NCBI GenBank assembly: GCA_963787205.1
Contig: CAWBCD010000023.1
Span: forward strand, 1 to 64,000
Direction of reading: 5' to 3'
Origin: DATFNI01 sp963787205
Lineage (GTDB): Bacteria > Bacteroidota > Rhodothermia > Balneolales > DATFMH01
Length of the DNA: 64,000 nucleotides
In this document: positions 47,866 to 57,003 of the stretch, piece after piece
Layout of the letters: each line of letters opens with the position of its first letter
How positions within the stretch are numbered: the first letter of the stretch is position 1
Made by a program: the position numbers and the translations under genes
The notes under the pieces: generated by a model
Seen by the model: the letters and a program-made list of their open reading frames with translations, nothing else
Told to the model about the DNA's origin: nothing
The model's database searches: none

Positions 47866-47934
47866 AGCAGTTGCTCCAGGCGTAAAAGACAAATAACATT
47901 TTTTGAAGAGGGGATCTTTAAATTCGCTCTACCT

Positions 47935-47966
47935 CCGAAGGATCCCAAAGTTAGGGATACCTTCGG
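47935..47966. repeat. Inverted repeat (hairpin) between receiver gene and barrel gene
   Basis: CCGAAGGATCCC (47935-47946) and GGGATACCTTCGG (47954-47966) pair with one bulged A. No T-tract follows on either strand. It may be a mobile or structural intergenic repeat, or mRNA-stabilising. Confidence 0.5.
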
Positions 47967-48016
47967 GGTAAAGCGATTCGGATCATACGAGGAGAAGTTT
48001 TTCAATCTTAATAGTA

Positions 48017-48047
48017 CAGCCGCGGGGAACTGTCCCCCGCGACTGCC
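48017..48047 (-). terminator. GC-rich hairpin after the barrel gene
   Basis: CAGCCGCGGGGA (48017-48028) faces TCCCCCGCGACTG, forming a very stable stem just past the minus-strand stop at 48063. There is no T-run, so it could be a 3'-end-protecting hairpin rather than a true intrinsic terminator. Confidence 0.5.
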
Positions 48048-48062
48048 AAACATTTAGCAGTG

Positions 48063-49388
48063 TTAGAAACCGATTGCTGCTTCAATCATAAGTCCATGGA
48101 ATTGACCGCCGTTGTAAACAGAATTGGTTGCGAATTTTTTGTACTTCTGGCTTACGTATTCAACTTTGGCAAGCACGTGAGGGGTAAGGTACCAACCTCC
48201 ACCAACTTGAATACGGTTTACTGTTTCATTTGAATTGGCACTTGGGCGTGCATTCCCTTCAGCAGTGAGATAGCCATGAACAACATTGTAACGTCCGGCA
48301 AGATATACTGTGTTGGAGACGAATAATTGAGCAGTTACAGCATATTGTTGGACACTGTGACCGGTTTTCATTTCTTTTGTTGATTCAATCACGCCAAAGA
48401 GGTGCAGGCCATTCGCTTGAATGTAGGGGTTGATCATGAATGAGGTAAAGCCGTTTTTGAAAGCAGGTGCTACACGACCACTATGAGGATCACCGGCTCC
48501 TCCGTAACCGTAGCCCGGGATGGCATCGGCCATAATGTTATAGTAACGTGATCCGGAGCGGTCACCAGCATACAGATCGGTGAATCGGTTACTGTGGAAT
48601 AATGATCCTGTTAAACGGATGCGGACACCATTACCAACATTACCGTCATAACCCAGTTTAGCATAAAGCGAAGGACGACGGCTATCAGGATTCTGTACCG
48701 TTGGTTTTTCACCAGCCATACCACCGGCAATACCCAACATACCGATAAAGCCTTGATTCATAACGTAAACTTCACCACCATCCATCGTAGTGAAGGAGTC
48801 CATCAGATCATTACCAACTAATGGATTGTATATAGTCGTTGCGTTGTCGGAGCGTAAGAAGTGAGCATCACCATAGTTGGCTTCCATGTCCCCAATTTTT
48901 ATGGTAACATAATCAAACAGGCTGTTAATAACATCGCTGTGCAACATTGGGAGTGCATCTATACGCAGATAGCCGCCTTTTACATACGCTTCATTATGGT
49001 GACGTGAAGAAAGATATGTTCTCAAGTGCAAGCGCATGCCCTCGGCTAACTGTGCGTCTAAGTCCAAATTAGCTGTTGGAAGGTTAAAGCCGTCACCGAT
49101 GGGGATTAATTCTGAAGAATAAGGTTTACCTGAAGCAGCATCAATACCAGTAGTTTTTTGTGTCAGGTCTTGCCATTGGGAGGTAAGTCCGGCTCCTACA
49201 TATAATTTAAAACCGGTAAATGTCTGTCCTTTATCTGCTTTCGTTGGGGTAAACATATAGATACCACTCTGATCAACAGGGCGGTAGTATTCCAGTTCTT
49301 TTTTATACTGAGCATGGGCGCCGTTAAACAGGCCGCCAAACAGTAGCAGTGCAAGTGTCGTTCCTAGTATGTTCTTTAAAGTTTTCAT
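48063..49388 (-). CDS. Putative outer-membrane porin-like barrel protein
   Basis: This exported 441-aa protein has signal peptide MKTLKNILGTTLALLLFGGL ending AHAQ. Many alternating beta strands follow, with a C-terminal MIEAAIGF ending as in outer-membrane barrels. The segment LHLRTYLSSRHHNEAYVKGGYLRIDALP and repeated Gly/Tyr-rich strands suit a porin. I cannot name the substrate. It is preceded by a near-consensus sigma-54 promoter (49521-49541), so it should be activated by an NtrC-type regulator, possibly the one encoded at 51429. Confidence 0.82.
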   Translation of the reverse strand: MKTLKNILGTTLALLLFGGLFNGAHAQYKKELEYYRPVDQSGIYMFTPTKADKGQTFTGFKLYVGAGLTSQWQDLTQKTTGIDAASGKPYSSELIPIGDGFNLPTANLDLDAQLAEGMRLHLRTYLSSRHHNEAYVKGGYLRIDALPMLHSDVINSLFDYVTIKIGDMEANYGDAHFLRSDNATTIYNPLVGNDLMDSFTTMDGGEVYVMNQGFIGMLGIAGGMAGEKPTVQNPDSRRPSLYAKLGYDGNVGNGVRIRLTGSLFHSNRFTDLYAGDRSGSRYYNIMADAIPGYGYGGAGDPHSGRVAPAFKNGFTSFMINPYIQANGLHLFGVIESTKEMKTGHSVQQYAVTAQLFVSNTVYLAGRYNVVHGYLTAEGNARPSANSNETVNRIQVGGGWYLTPHVLAKVEYVSQKYKKFATNSVYNGGQFHGLMIEAAIGF

Positions 49389-49520
49389 CGCTTATTTCTT
49401 TTTAAATGGTTCAAATGAATCCGGATCTACTGATTATCCCGCAAGTTCCCGGGATTTCTTTTACGCTTGGTCCTTTAACCTTGGAGGACAAAACCCGCGT
49501 AACCGAATTACACTTGCTTT

Positions 49521-49541
49521 CTGTACAAACGGCGTGCCAAA
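49521..49541 (-). promoter_or_regulatory. Sigma-54 promoter of the barrel gene
   Basis: On the minus strand TTTGGCACG, four bases, then TTTGTACAG gives the -24/-12 layout TGGCACG-N4-TTGTA, with GG and GT ten bases apart. The predicted start is near 49512, leaving a leader of about 120 nt. It closely resembles the plus-strand element at 49825-49844. Confidence 0.75.
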
Positions 49542-49646
49542 GATTAGGAAACGATCCTATTTGACCCAAAAACCGCATTTAAGATCTTTAAGACCTAATT
49601 TATTTTTTTAACAATTCACCTTTTAGCTGATCGCCTCCTCCACGCC

Positions 49647-49664
49647 TATTGCACCGCTGCAATA
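49647..49664. promoter_or_regulatory. Perfect dyad, candidate enhancer-binding site 1
   Basis: TATTGCACCGCTGCAATA has perfect 7-bp arms around CCGC. It lies between the two divergent sigma-54 promoters, about 115-180 bp from each, the usual range for NtrC-type activator sites. Confidence 0.6.
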
Positions 49665-49679
49665 CCTTTCAATAAATCC

Positions 49680-49695
49680 ATTGCATTCTTGCGAA
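49680..49695. promoter_or_regulatory. Imperfect dyad, candidate enhancer-binding site 2
   Basis: ATTGCATTCTTGCGAA matches the layout ATTGCA-N4-TGCAAT of site 1 with two mismatches. Its centre is 32 bp from that of site 1, about three helical turns, so two activator dimers would bind the same face of the DNA. Confidence 0.5.
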
Positions 49696-49823
49696 AAAAC
49701 AATAATTGATATTTGAAGCAGGTGTTTTTTCCAAGAAGAGAATAATTCATCTAAATCTGCTCTAAAACATCATAATTAAGACTATTTAATCTTTTTTTAA
49801 AAAAAAGTTTAACTCTCAACTCA

Positions 49824-49845
49824 CTTTGGAACGGTTCTTGTACGT
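49824..49845 (+). promoter_or_regulatory. Sigma-54 promoter of the frameshifted yceI gene
   Basis: CTTTGGAACG, four bases, then TTGTACG places GG (49828-49829) and GT (49840-49841) ten bases apart. The predicted start near 49853 lies just before the first in-frame ATG (49854). This makes the ATG at 49893 the more likely translation start. Confidence 0.7.
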
Positions 49846-49892
49846 TATCAAATATGAATATGAAACCCGGTACTAATAAAAATCTTAAAACA

Positions 49893-50517
49893 ATGCGCAC
49901 TCAAAAAAATATCTATCTGACTTTATTAATAACCCTCTTTTTAGGTGTAGGTATTACTTTAGCACAAAGCAACGGTCCAAGCCATTATTCAATATTAGCT
50001 GACAGCAGCGCCTTTACTGTTAATGGCAATTCTACACTTCACCACTGGTCGGCCAGCGCCAAACCCGTCAGCGGTTATTTCGTTTTGCCAGATGCGATCT
50101 GGTCAAACAGCAGCAGCTCTGATGTCTCATTCGCAGAAGGACAAAGTTGACGTCAAATCAAAAAGCATTGACAGTGGAGAAGGTGGGATGAACAAGAAAA
50201 TCTATGGTGCAATGGACGTCAAGAAATATCCTGACATTCAATATTCACTGGAAAATGCCAAGATTACCTCGCAACGCGACAGCAGCGGTGTTTCTCTGCT
50301 GCAATTGCAAACTACCGGTAAACTGACCATCCATGGTGTTACTAATGAAGTGACTATTCCTGCGGAGGCCGCCGTTTCTGGCAACAAAATCGTCTTTACA
50401 GGAGCAAAGGACATGAAGATGACCGACTTTAAGATCAGTCCTCCAACCGCTCTTTTCGGTACCATTAAGGCCGACGATGCAATCACCGTTTTGTTTCATA
50501 TCGTTGTAACAAAGTGA
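49893..50517 (+). pseudogene. YceI-family periplasmic protein, split by a frameshift
   Basis: YceI-type lipocalin-like proteins are periplasmic and bind isoprenoid-like lipids; the exact role is unknown. The first frame gives a signal peptide (MRTQKNIYLTLLITLFLGVG...ITLAQ) and SSAFTVNGNSTLHHWSASAK, and stops at 50148-50150 after FAEGQS. The next frame continues KVDVKSKSIDSGEGGMNKKI, then YGAMDVKKYPDIQYSLENAK, and ends with TDFKISPPTALFGTIKADDA and VTK. Removing one base near 50141-50145 restores a normal YceI of about 207 aa. An intact paralogue follows at 50654. The preserved downstream sequence suggests either a very recent mutation or a sequencing error. Confidence 0.85.
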
Positions 50518-50542
50518 TTGATAAGTTGTTGAAATTTTAATG

Positions 50543-50584
50543 AAAAGAGTCCGTCAAATTACGTTTTTTGTTGGGCTCTTTTTT
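50543..50584 (+). terminator. Terminator after the frameshifted yceI gene
   Basis: AAAAGAGTCC (50543-50552) pairs with GGGCTCTTTT with one G-U, and T6 runs to 50584. It lies 25 bp after the stop at 50517 on the plus strand. Confidence 0.8.
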
Positions 50585-50653
50585 GCACAATATTCTCAAT
50601 TGGATTTACTTTATAGATATATAGTTGAAGATTAACGTGGTACAGCCCCACTT

Positions 50654-51385
50654 ATGAATTCTGGCAGTCGCTATCTCAAAACAACCCTGTGTCTTTTATT
50701 TCTGTCGCTCACTGTCGTCCTGCCGCTTCATGCCCAGGCACAGCTGGCGGGCAACGACACGACGTACACCATTACGAAGGCACGAATATGGCTTGAGGGA
50801 GCAACGAATATCAATCGCTTCAGTTGCCAGACTTATAATGCCGATGGAATGGGCGGCCATAATGAAGCCCTCGAAGCGGCTGACAGCATCCTGAATGTAA
50901 GTTATTCACCGAAAATCAAAAACGACAACTCCCTTCAGGGTTGGTTAAAGGTTGGCGTCACCTCGCTTGACTGTGGAAATAAGCACATGAACAAAGATAT
51001 GTATCACTCCCTTAAATCCGATAGTTTTCCCAATATTTTCTTCACACTCGAAACCGCTAATCTCATCAAACCGGGACTTACCCAAAAAGATCCGTTTAAA
51101 GTGGAAACCACAGGTGAATTAACGATAGCAGGTCAAACCCGGGAGATCAAGGTCATTGCCAAAGGTTACCTGTTAAAAAAAGGCTGCTTTCGGGTTCAGG
51201 GAAGCAAACCTATATTGATGTCCGATTACAACATTAATCCCCCCTCTCCCTTCTTTGGAATCGTTAAGACCAAAGACCAGATAACCGTCCATTTCGATCT
51301 GATTGCAACTCCGGTGCCTGTTACCCATTTTGCAAGTGTCGATGCCAAACCGGAATGCACCAGCGGCGTGGATTTAAGACAATGA
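50654..51385 (+). CDS. YceI-family periplasmic protein (intact paralogue)
   Basis: This exported 243-aa protein has signal peptide ending PLHAQAQ and a YceI-like beta barrel: YTITKARIWLEGATNINRFSCQ, given here in part, MNKDMYHSLKSDSFPNIFFTL, VETTGELTIAGQTREIKVIA and MSDYNINPPSPFFGIVKTKDQ. It contains extra Cys residues (SCQ, LDCGN, KKGCF) not seen in the frameshifted neighbour and a short C-terminal extension. YceI proteins may bind lipid cofactors; the role here is unknown. It is the gene next to the sensor/regulator pair, in convergent orientation. Confidence 0.88.
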   Translation: MNSGSRYLKTTLCLLFLSLTVVLPLHAQAQLAGNDTTYTITKARIWLEGATNINRFSCQTYNADGMGGHNEALEAADSILNVSYSPKIKNDNSLQGWLKVGVTSLDCGNKHMNKDMYHSLKSDSFPNIFFTLETANLIKPGLTQKDPFKVETTGELTIAGQTREIKVIAKGYLLKKGCFRVQGSKPILMSDYNINPPSPFFGIVKTKDQITVHFDLIATPVPVTHFASVDAKPECTSGVDLRQ

Positions 51386-51428
51386 GTGATGGCTAATAAC
51401 CATCAACTATTAGCTATTCACTAAAACT

Positions 51429-52793
51429 CTACTTTATCTGGTACTTCTCCATCTTACGGTAGAGCGTGGAGGGATCTATGCCGAGCCTGCGTGCAGCTTC
51501 GGCCCGGTTGCCGTTCAGCATCGAAAGTATGTGGATAATGTGACGCTTTTCGAACTCGGCCAGACTATCATCCAAATTCTCAATTTCAAAGAGATCACCA
51601 TTGCCTGATATTGAGTTATTATGGTGCTGCAACCCAACCGGCAGGTCTGATTTTTGGATATAATCACCCTCGCACAGCAGTACAGAACGTTCAATAACAT
51701 TTTCAAGCTCGCGAACCTGCCCTTTCCACTCATATTGCATCAGTGCTTTTATTGCATCACTGTCGATGCCCTTTATTCGCTGATGAAACTCACGGTTATA
51801 TTTATTCATGAAGTGTCTTGCCAATATTGGTATGTCTTCTTTCCGCTCGCTCAATTCCGGAAGACGAATCTCAATGATATTCAACCGGTAAAACAAATCT
51901 TCACGAAAGTTTCCTCTCTCTACCTCTTCTTCGAGGATTCTGTTGGTTGCCGCTACAATCCTCACATCCACCTTCACAGCCGTACTCGATCCCAAGGGCT
52001 GGATTTCTTTTTCCTGAATAGTCCTCAGCAGCTTAACCTGGATATGTTCCGGTATCTCACCGATTTCATCCAGGAACACGGTACCACCGCTTGCTTCTTT
52101 AAATACACCGTCATGATTACTGACAGCGCCACTGAAAGCACCCTTCCGGTAACCGAACAGCTCAGATTCAAACAGATTTTCAGGAATGGCCCCACAGTTA
52201 ACCGGAATAAATCGTTTGTCTGCCCGGTTGCTGTTAACATGAACGGCACGCGCCACGAGCTCTTTACCGGTACCACTGCGTCCCGTGATCAAAACATTGG
52301 TAGTAGTGCCGCTCACTTTACGGATAAGGTCGAAAACCCCTCGCATCGCTTCGCTCTCGCCGATGATATCATAGAAATTATACTCACGGCCGATCTGTTC
52401 ACGCAGATACTGATTTTCAAGCGCCAACGCTTTTCTCTGCAGCAAATGCTTCAGGCGTAAGATGACTTCATCGAAATCAAGCGGTTTAAGCAAGTAATCG
52501 GACGCACCCATTCGCAGGGCCTGAACAGCAGTTTCAACAGATGCATAAGCGGTTATGAGGACAACCAGTGTCTGCGGCGAACGTTGCAGCGTTTTCTCCA
52601 GTAGTTTCATCCCATCGATGACAGGCATCTTGATGTCGCTGATCAGAACATCCACATCCTGGTCCATGATCATCCTGAGGGCCTCCTCTCCGTCACCGGC
52701 GGTGTAGCAAATGTAGCCCTCTTCCTGGAGTACTGTCGACAGACTGTTACGAATTTCCGGTTCGTCGTCAGCTATTAAGATCGTTCCCGACAT
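51429..52793 (-). CDS. Sigma-54-dependent NtrC/AtoC-type response regulator
   Basis: This transcription activator works with RpoN. Its receiver domain has phospho-acceptor Asp53 (LISDIKMPVIDG). The AAA+ domain has Walker A GRSGTGKE (171-178), Walker B TVFLDE (238-243) and the sigma-54 contact loop GAFSGA (218-223), a Ser-for-Thr variant of GAFTGA. A Fis-type helix-turn-helix at the C-terminus reads NGNRAEAARRLGIDPSTLYR. Its start overlaps the upstream kinase gene by 26 bp, so the two form a two-component pair. Likely nearby targets are the two sigma-54 promoters at 49521 and 49824 (inference). Confidence 0.96.
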   Translation of the reverse strand: MSGTILIADDEPEIRNSLSTVLQEEGYICYTAGDGEEALRMIMDQDVDVLISDIKMPVIDGMKLLEKTLQRSPQTLVVLITAYASVETAVQALRMGASDYLLKPLDFDEVILRLKHLLQRKALALENQYLREQIGREYNFYDIIGESEAMRGVFDLIRKVSGTTTNVLITGRSGTGKELVARAVHVNSNRADKRFIPVNCGAIPENLFESELFGYRKGAFSGAVSNHDGVFKEASGGTVFLDEIGEIPEHIQVKLLRTIQEKEIQPLGSSTAVKVDVRIVAATNRILEEEVERGNFREDLFYRLNIIEIRLPELSERKEDIPILARHFMNKYNREFHQRIKGIDSDAIKALMQYEWKGQVRELENVIERSVLLCEGDYIQKSDLPVGLQHHNNSISGNGDLFEIENLDDSLAEFEKRHIIHILSMLNGNRAEAARRLGIDPSTLYRKMEKYQIK

Positions 52794-54126
52794 GTTGTAG
52801 CGTTTTTTCCTTTACTGGTAGCCTTATTGTGAATGTTGTCCCTTTGTTGACTATTGAATCTACGGAAATATATCCACCCATCCGCTTTATGATACCATGA
52901 CTTACAGATAATCCGAGACCAGTCCCCTTCCCGACGTCTTTAGTTGTAAAAAACGGTTCAAAAACTCTGCTTCTGATTTCTGGCGAGATGCCACAGCCAT
53001 TGTCATTAACTCTGATTTGAACGAAATCATCAATGGATTCGGTAACAATAGCAATATGTTTGTCATCACACTCGGCGACAGCATCAACCGCGTTCAGCAA
53101 TAAATTTACCAACACCTGGTGAAGCTGATCGGGAACACCCATCGTCGCGGGGAGTCCCGGCTGGGTCTCTATTACGAAATCAATATTACGTGTTCTTGAA
53201 TCGTGTTTTAATAATCCTACTGCCGAAGTAACCAGTTGGTTGACATCGGTGCTGTTCCTGCTTATAAGTGTCGGGCGCGAAAAATCGACCAAATCCCGTA
53301 CAATCTTAGTAATCCGGTAAATATGCTCACGAATCTTGGAGAGATTCTCGGACAGGAACACATCACTGGTGCGTCGCTGCATCAGCTGAACCAGAGATGA
53401 GATTGAAGTGAGTGGATTGCCAACTTCATGAGCTATACCGGCAGCCATATGCCCGACAGCCGCCAGCCTTTCGGAATGCTGCAGCTGCTGTTCCCGCATG
53501 CGATCGTTTGTGATGTCACGCATTATCTGGGAACGGCCTATAACCTCCCCCTTATCACCCTTAATGGGTGATTCCGTCAACTGTACAAGAATTTTTTTCC
53601 CGTCCTTGTGAAGTCGGTCAGTCTCATAATTTCTTACATAGCCCTCCCGCCTTATACCGTCAGCTATGCACAGGAGTTCATCTTTATCTAATAACTCCCG
53701 GGGTATTATCCGAGCCTGATTCTGCCCGATCATCTCATCTTTTTTCCACCCGAAAATCATCTGCGCCCCCTGATTCCAGGTACGAATAATATCTTCCTGG
53801 TCAATGGTGATAATGGCATCGGCCGAATGTTCAATAATATCCTCGTAGCGCTCCTCAAGCGCATGTAGACGCCCCCGATAAATGCCCCGATAGTAATAGA
53901 TCGTCCAGGAAGCCCATACGACAAGTACAACGGAGAGGAGGACGCTTCGGGTAAAATAGAGCCACCTGAGCTCAAGAGGTGTGGCATGTTGGAGAAACAA
54001 CACCTGCACCAACTCAAAAAAACCAAAAAAGATCCCGACAATCAGCAGAGAAGTAAACAGCAGCCAGCCAATACGAACATGGCGCAGGAACTCTCTAAAA
54101 CGAGAAAATGAGAATATCTTATTCAT
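52768..54126 (-). CDS. PAS-domain sensor histidine kinase
   Basis: This is a membrane sensor kinase. Two N-terminal membrane helices (about residues 18-42 and 55-78) lead to a PAS domain (about 85-205, RYEDIIEHSADAIITIDQED). A HisKA domain has phospho-acceptor His in GHMAAGIAHEVGNPLTSI, and the HATPase domain has N-box NLLLNAVDAV, DNGCGI and GTGLGLSVSHGII. The short periplasmic loop suggests sensing in the membrane or by the cytosolic PAS domain. It is co-transcribed with the NtrC-type regulator. Confidence 0.96.
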   Translation of the reverse strand: MNKIFSFSRFREFLRHVRIGWLLFTSLLIVGIFFGFFELVQVLFLQHATPLELRWLYFTRSVLLSVVLVVWASWTIYYYRGIYRGRLHALEERYEDIIEHSADAIITIDQEDIIRTWNQGAQMIFGWKKDEMIGQNQARIIPRELLDKDELLCIADGIRREGYVRNYETDRLHKDGKKILVQLTESPIKGDKGEVIGRSQIMRDITNDRMREQQLQHSERLAAVGHMAAGIAHEVGNPLTSISSLVQLMQRRTSDVFLSENLSKIREHIYRITKIVRDLVDFSRPTLISRNSTDVNQLVTSAVGLLKHDSRTRNIDFVIETQPGLPATMGVPDQLHQVLVNLLLNAVDAVAECDDKHIAIVTESIDDFVQIRVNDNGCGISPEIRSRVFEPFFTTKDVGKGTGLGLSVSHGIIKRMGGYISVDSIVNKGTTFTIRLPVKEKTLQHVGNDLNS

Positions 54127-54153
54127 CCAATATTAATTCAGACATGCACTTTT

Positions 54154-54202
54154 AAGTTAACAGCTACTCTTTTCTTTTGTGATAATCGACCACTGTTAAC
54201 TT
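54154..54202. promoter_or_regulatory. Inverted repeat upstream of the sensor kinase gene
   Basis: AAGTTAACAG (54154-54163) and CTGTTAACTT (54193-54202) are perfect 10-bp arms 29 bp apart. Each contains the palindrome GTTAAC. It lies in the promoter region of the kinase-regulator operon and may be a regulator site. The spacing is too long for a strong RNA hairpin. Confidence 0.4.
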
Positions 54203-54294
54203 CTATCATATCTACTCTCAATATCGTTGATCAGCGTTCAAAGCATAAAGATCATGTTTGTTCTGCCAATGACCAAAATGCGCAATCCTTCGAT

Positions 54295-57003
54295 CTATTT
54301 TCCGGACCTGCGCAAAGTATCAGCTGGTGCGTGTCGATTTATCCAGTTCTGGATGGCATTCATCTGCTTTCCAAAGTCCTGCCAGTTGCCCGCCTTCATG
54401 GCTTTCTGCAGCTGTTGCCAGTAATTTTTAACCGTTTGAATATCGATTGTCGAAGGCCGCAGCAAAGATGGTTCACTCTGGACAACAGGTGCGGATGTAC
54501 CAAAGAGTGCACCCAGCGCCTCATCCATCGTGGGCCGCATGACAGTCTTCTCGCCATCACTTAAAATAACCCGCTGAAGTTGCGGTATGTTCAAACCCTC
54601 GGCAATCAGAAATACCGGTTCAACATACAGGAATGACCGGTCAATCGGGATAACCATGAGGTTGCCGCGAATGACATGAGAACCCCTCTGATCCCAAAGA
54701 GATAACTGTTGCGATATGTCGGTATTCTGGTCGATGCGGGCCTCGATCTGATTTGGGCCGTAAACCAGCTTATCTTTCGGCAACTGATAGACAAGCACAT
54801 TTCCATAGTCATCCGGACCACACTTGGCGGCCATCCATGCAATCATGTTGTCCCGGTTACTGGGAGTAAGCGGACTGATAAGCATGTATTCCTGTTTCGT
54901 CTCGCCCGGAAGTTTTGTCAACACGTAATACGGTTCCATCAGGATGGGACTTCCCGCGTATTTTTCCATAGGTCGGGCCCAGAGATCCTCATTATTATAG
55001 AAAACACGCGGATCTTTCATATGGTACGTATTGTACTTCTCCATCTGGATCTCAAAAAGGTCCAGCGGATAGCGAATATGCTGCTGCAATCCCTTGGGCA
55101 TATCAGAAAAAGGTTTAAACAGCTCGGGGAAAGCATCCCGATAAACCTGTAATACAGGCTCGTTGGGCTGCATGACATAAAAGTTCACCGACCCGTTATA
55201 TGCATCAACAACGATCTTCACTGAGTTCCGGATATAACTGAATTGTCCCTGGTAGGTCTCGGAATACGGAAAATCCGGAGCAATCGTATAGGCATCTTCA
55301 ATCCAGTAGAGACGTCCGTTGTTCAGTACCAGGTATGGATGAGAATCCAATTTTAAAAACGGTGCAATATGACGTATACGCTCTCTAGCCGATTGCCAGA
55401 ACTGAATCTTGCTGCCCGGACGAATATATTCTGAGAGCAGCAGGTTGATATCTCGGAAATCCCATGCAAAGAGCAATCGTCTCCAAAAGCTGGAAATCTC
55501 AACCCCGCCTTTTCCACTATAATGGCTGTAGACATTATTGTCACCTTTGGGGTAGTCCATTTCGGGAATGCTCGTATTTACAACACGGTAATAAGTCGGA
55601 TTATCACCATAATATATCGAGGGTTGATCGACCTTCAATCCCTGTTCTGTGACCGGTGGAAGATCCTTGATATACAGTTGGGGAAGTCCTTCTTCCCCCT
55701 TCTCTGCAACCGGGCTCATGGCCAGGCCATACCCGTGCGTATACTGCAAATGCTCATTGACCCAGGTATCGGCCTTTCCAGGGAGTTCCTGTGCCAGTTC
55801 GCGGGCAGACAGCATCACCTCCCGATCTCTGCCTTCCAGCTTGTACCTGTCGACATTAACCCGATAGAATTGATAATACGTCCGGATTTCCTGTAACTGG
55901 CGATATGTCTGAATCAATGCCCTGTGATCCCATAACCGGATATTATGAACCGTTTCCTCATTATCCTGAATCTGCTGCCATCTCAATGAATCGATGGCGT
56001 CGTACGACGACTCATGAAACTTATCCAGCCCATATGCAAAATTGGTCCATTTAATGTTGTTTTTAAGATAGGGCGTTTCATCTTTCAGCTCATTCGGTTC
56101 TACAATAAAGCTCTGGATCACTCCGGGCAACACCAGTCTGCCGAGGATAAATAGTCCGACAAAAATAGCCAGGGCTCCAATTGCCCAGTTTGGTTTGTTT
56201 ACAAACCATTCAAAAATGGCAAGAACGGCAAATACGATGCATATGATAATCATCAGCCACAGAACCGGTATAACGACATGGGCATCCGTATATCCGATTC
56301 CATAAACAACTCCGAATTGCCGGCTGAGCAATTCATATCGATCAAGAAAAAATCCCCAGGCTACAAGCAACAACCAAACGGCCAGATTAACACTGATATG
56401 CCGGGTGACAGCTTTCTTCGCCCGAAGGCCGACGCCCTTATGATAGCTTAACTGACCGCTGTACACGTAAATAGCAACGACAGCCCCGGTCAGAAGGAAT
56501 CCCAGGGTTGAGAAGCTTCCCTGGATAAGATTCAGAAATGGAAGCCGGAACAGGTAAAAACCAAAATCCTTGTGAAAGATCGGATCCACTTTGCCGAACT
56601 CCGCCCGCCAGTGGAAGCGAAAATAGGTATCCCAGTGATAGAAAAATGTGAATGCAAAAAACGCAGCAACGATCACAGTTACCACGGTAAGTATGATGCG
56701 CAACCACCGGCGAAACTCAACCCCACCGAAAACTGCAACCGATCCGTCAGGCTTCGTTATCGTAATTTCATTTTCCCCCAGCGTCCGGTTCATCCACCAC
56801 GCGTTTGTTCCGATAAAAACGACAGCCGCCAGAAAAGCAATCAGCATCAGGATAATTTGTGTCAGTTTTATCGTCACAAAGACATGGGAATAGCCAAACT
56901 GATTGAGCCAGAGCCAGGTTACGATCCAGTGGCTGAATGAAGCCAGCAGGAAGACAACGACAACAACGATTCCCAACCACAGTGAGATTTTTTTACCAAT
57001 CAT
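54295..57003 (-). CDS. UPF0182 family membrane protein
   Basis: This 902-aa protein of the UPF0182/COG1615 family has unknown function. About seven membrane helices lie in the first ~300 residues (GIVVVVVFLLASFSHWIVTW, MLIAFLAAVVFIGTNAWWMN and others). A large extracytoplasmic domain follows with family phrases NIRLWDHRALIQTYRQLQEI, YYQFYRVNVDRYKLEGRDRE and YVEPVFLIAEG. The C-terminus has the family's helical tail (YWQQLQKAMKAGNWQDFGKQ). No operon partner is visible. Confidence 0.93.
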   Translation of the reverse strand: MIGKKISLWLGIVVVVVFLLASFSHWIVTWLWLNQFGYSHVFVTIKLTQIILMLIAFLAAVVFIGTNAWWMNRTLGENEITITKPDGSVAVFGGVEFRRWLRIILTVVTVIVAAFFAFTFFYHWDTYFRFHWRAEFGKVDPIFHKDFGFYLFRLPFLNLIQGSFSTLGFLLTGAVVAIYVYSGQLSYHKGVGLRAKKAVTRHISVNLAVWLLLVAWGFFLDRYELLSRQFGVVYGIGYTDAHVVIPVLWLMIIICIVFAVLAIFEWFVNKPNWAIGALAIFVGLFILGRLVLPGVIQSFIVEPNELKDETPYLKNNIKWTNFAYGLDKFHESSYDAIDSLRWQQIQDNEETVHNIRLWDHRALIQTYRQLQEIRTYYQFYRVNVDRYKLEGRDREVMLSARELAQELPGKADTWVNEHLQYTHGYGLAMSPVAEKGEEGLPQLYIKDLPPVTEQGLKVDQPSIYYGDNPTYYRVVNTSIPEMDYPKGDNNVYSHYSGKGGVEISSFWRRLLFAWDFRDINLLLSEYIRPGSKIQFWQSARERIRHIAPFLKLDSHPYLVLNNGRLYWIEDAYTIAPDFPYSETYQGQFSYIRNSVKIVVDAYNGSVNFYVMQPNEPVLQVYRDAFPELFKPFSDMPKGLQQHIRYPLDLFEIQMEKYNTYHMKDPRVFYNNEDLWARPMEKYAGSPILMEPYYVLTKLPGETKQEYMLISPLTPSNRDNMIAWMAAKCGPDDYGNVLVYQLPKDKLVYGPNQIEARIDQNTDISQQLSLWDQRGSHVIRGNLMVIPIDRSFLYVEPVFLIAEGLNIPQLQRVILSDGEKTVMRPTMDEALGALFGTSAPVVQSEPSLLRPSTIDIQTVKNYWQQLQKAMKAGNWQDFGKQMNAIQNWINRHAPADTLRRSGK

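Noticed and set aside
50573..50590. Sigma-54-like element before the intact yceI paralogue (GG, ten bases, GC)
   Set aside because: The same bases form the 3' arm and T-run of a convincing terminator, the -24 half is poor beyond GG, and no ACG follows as in the two better elements nearby.
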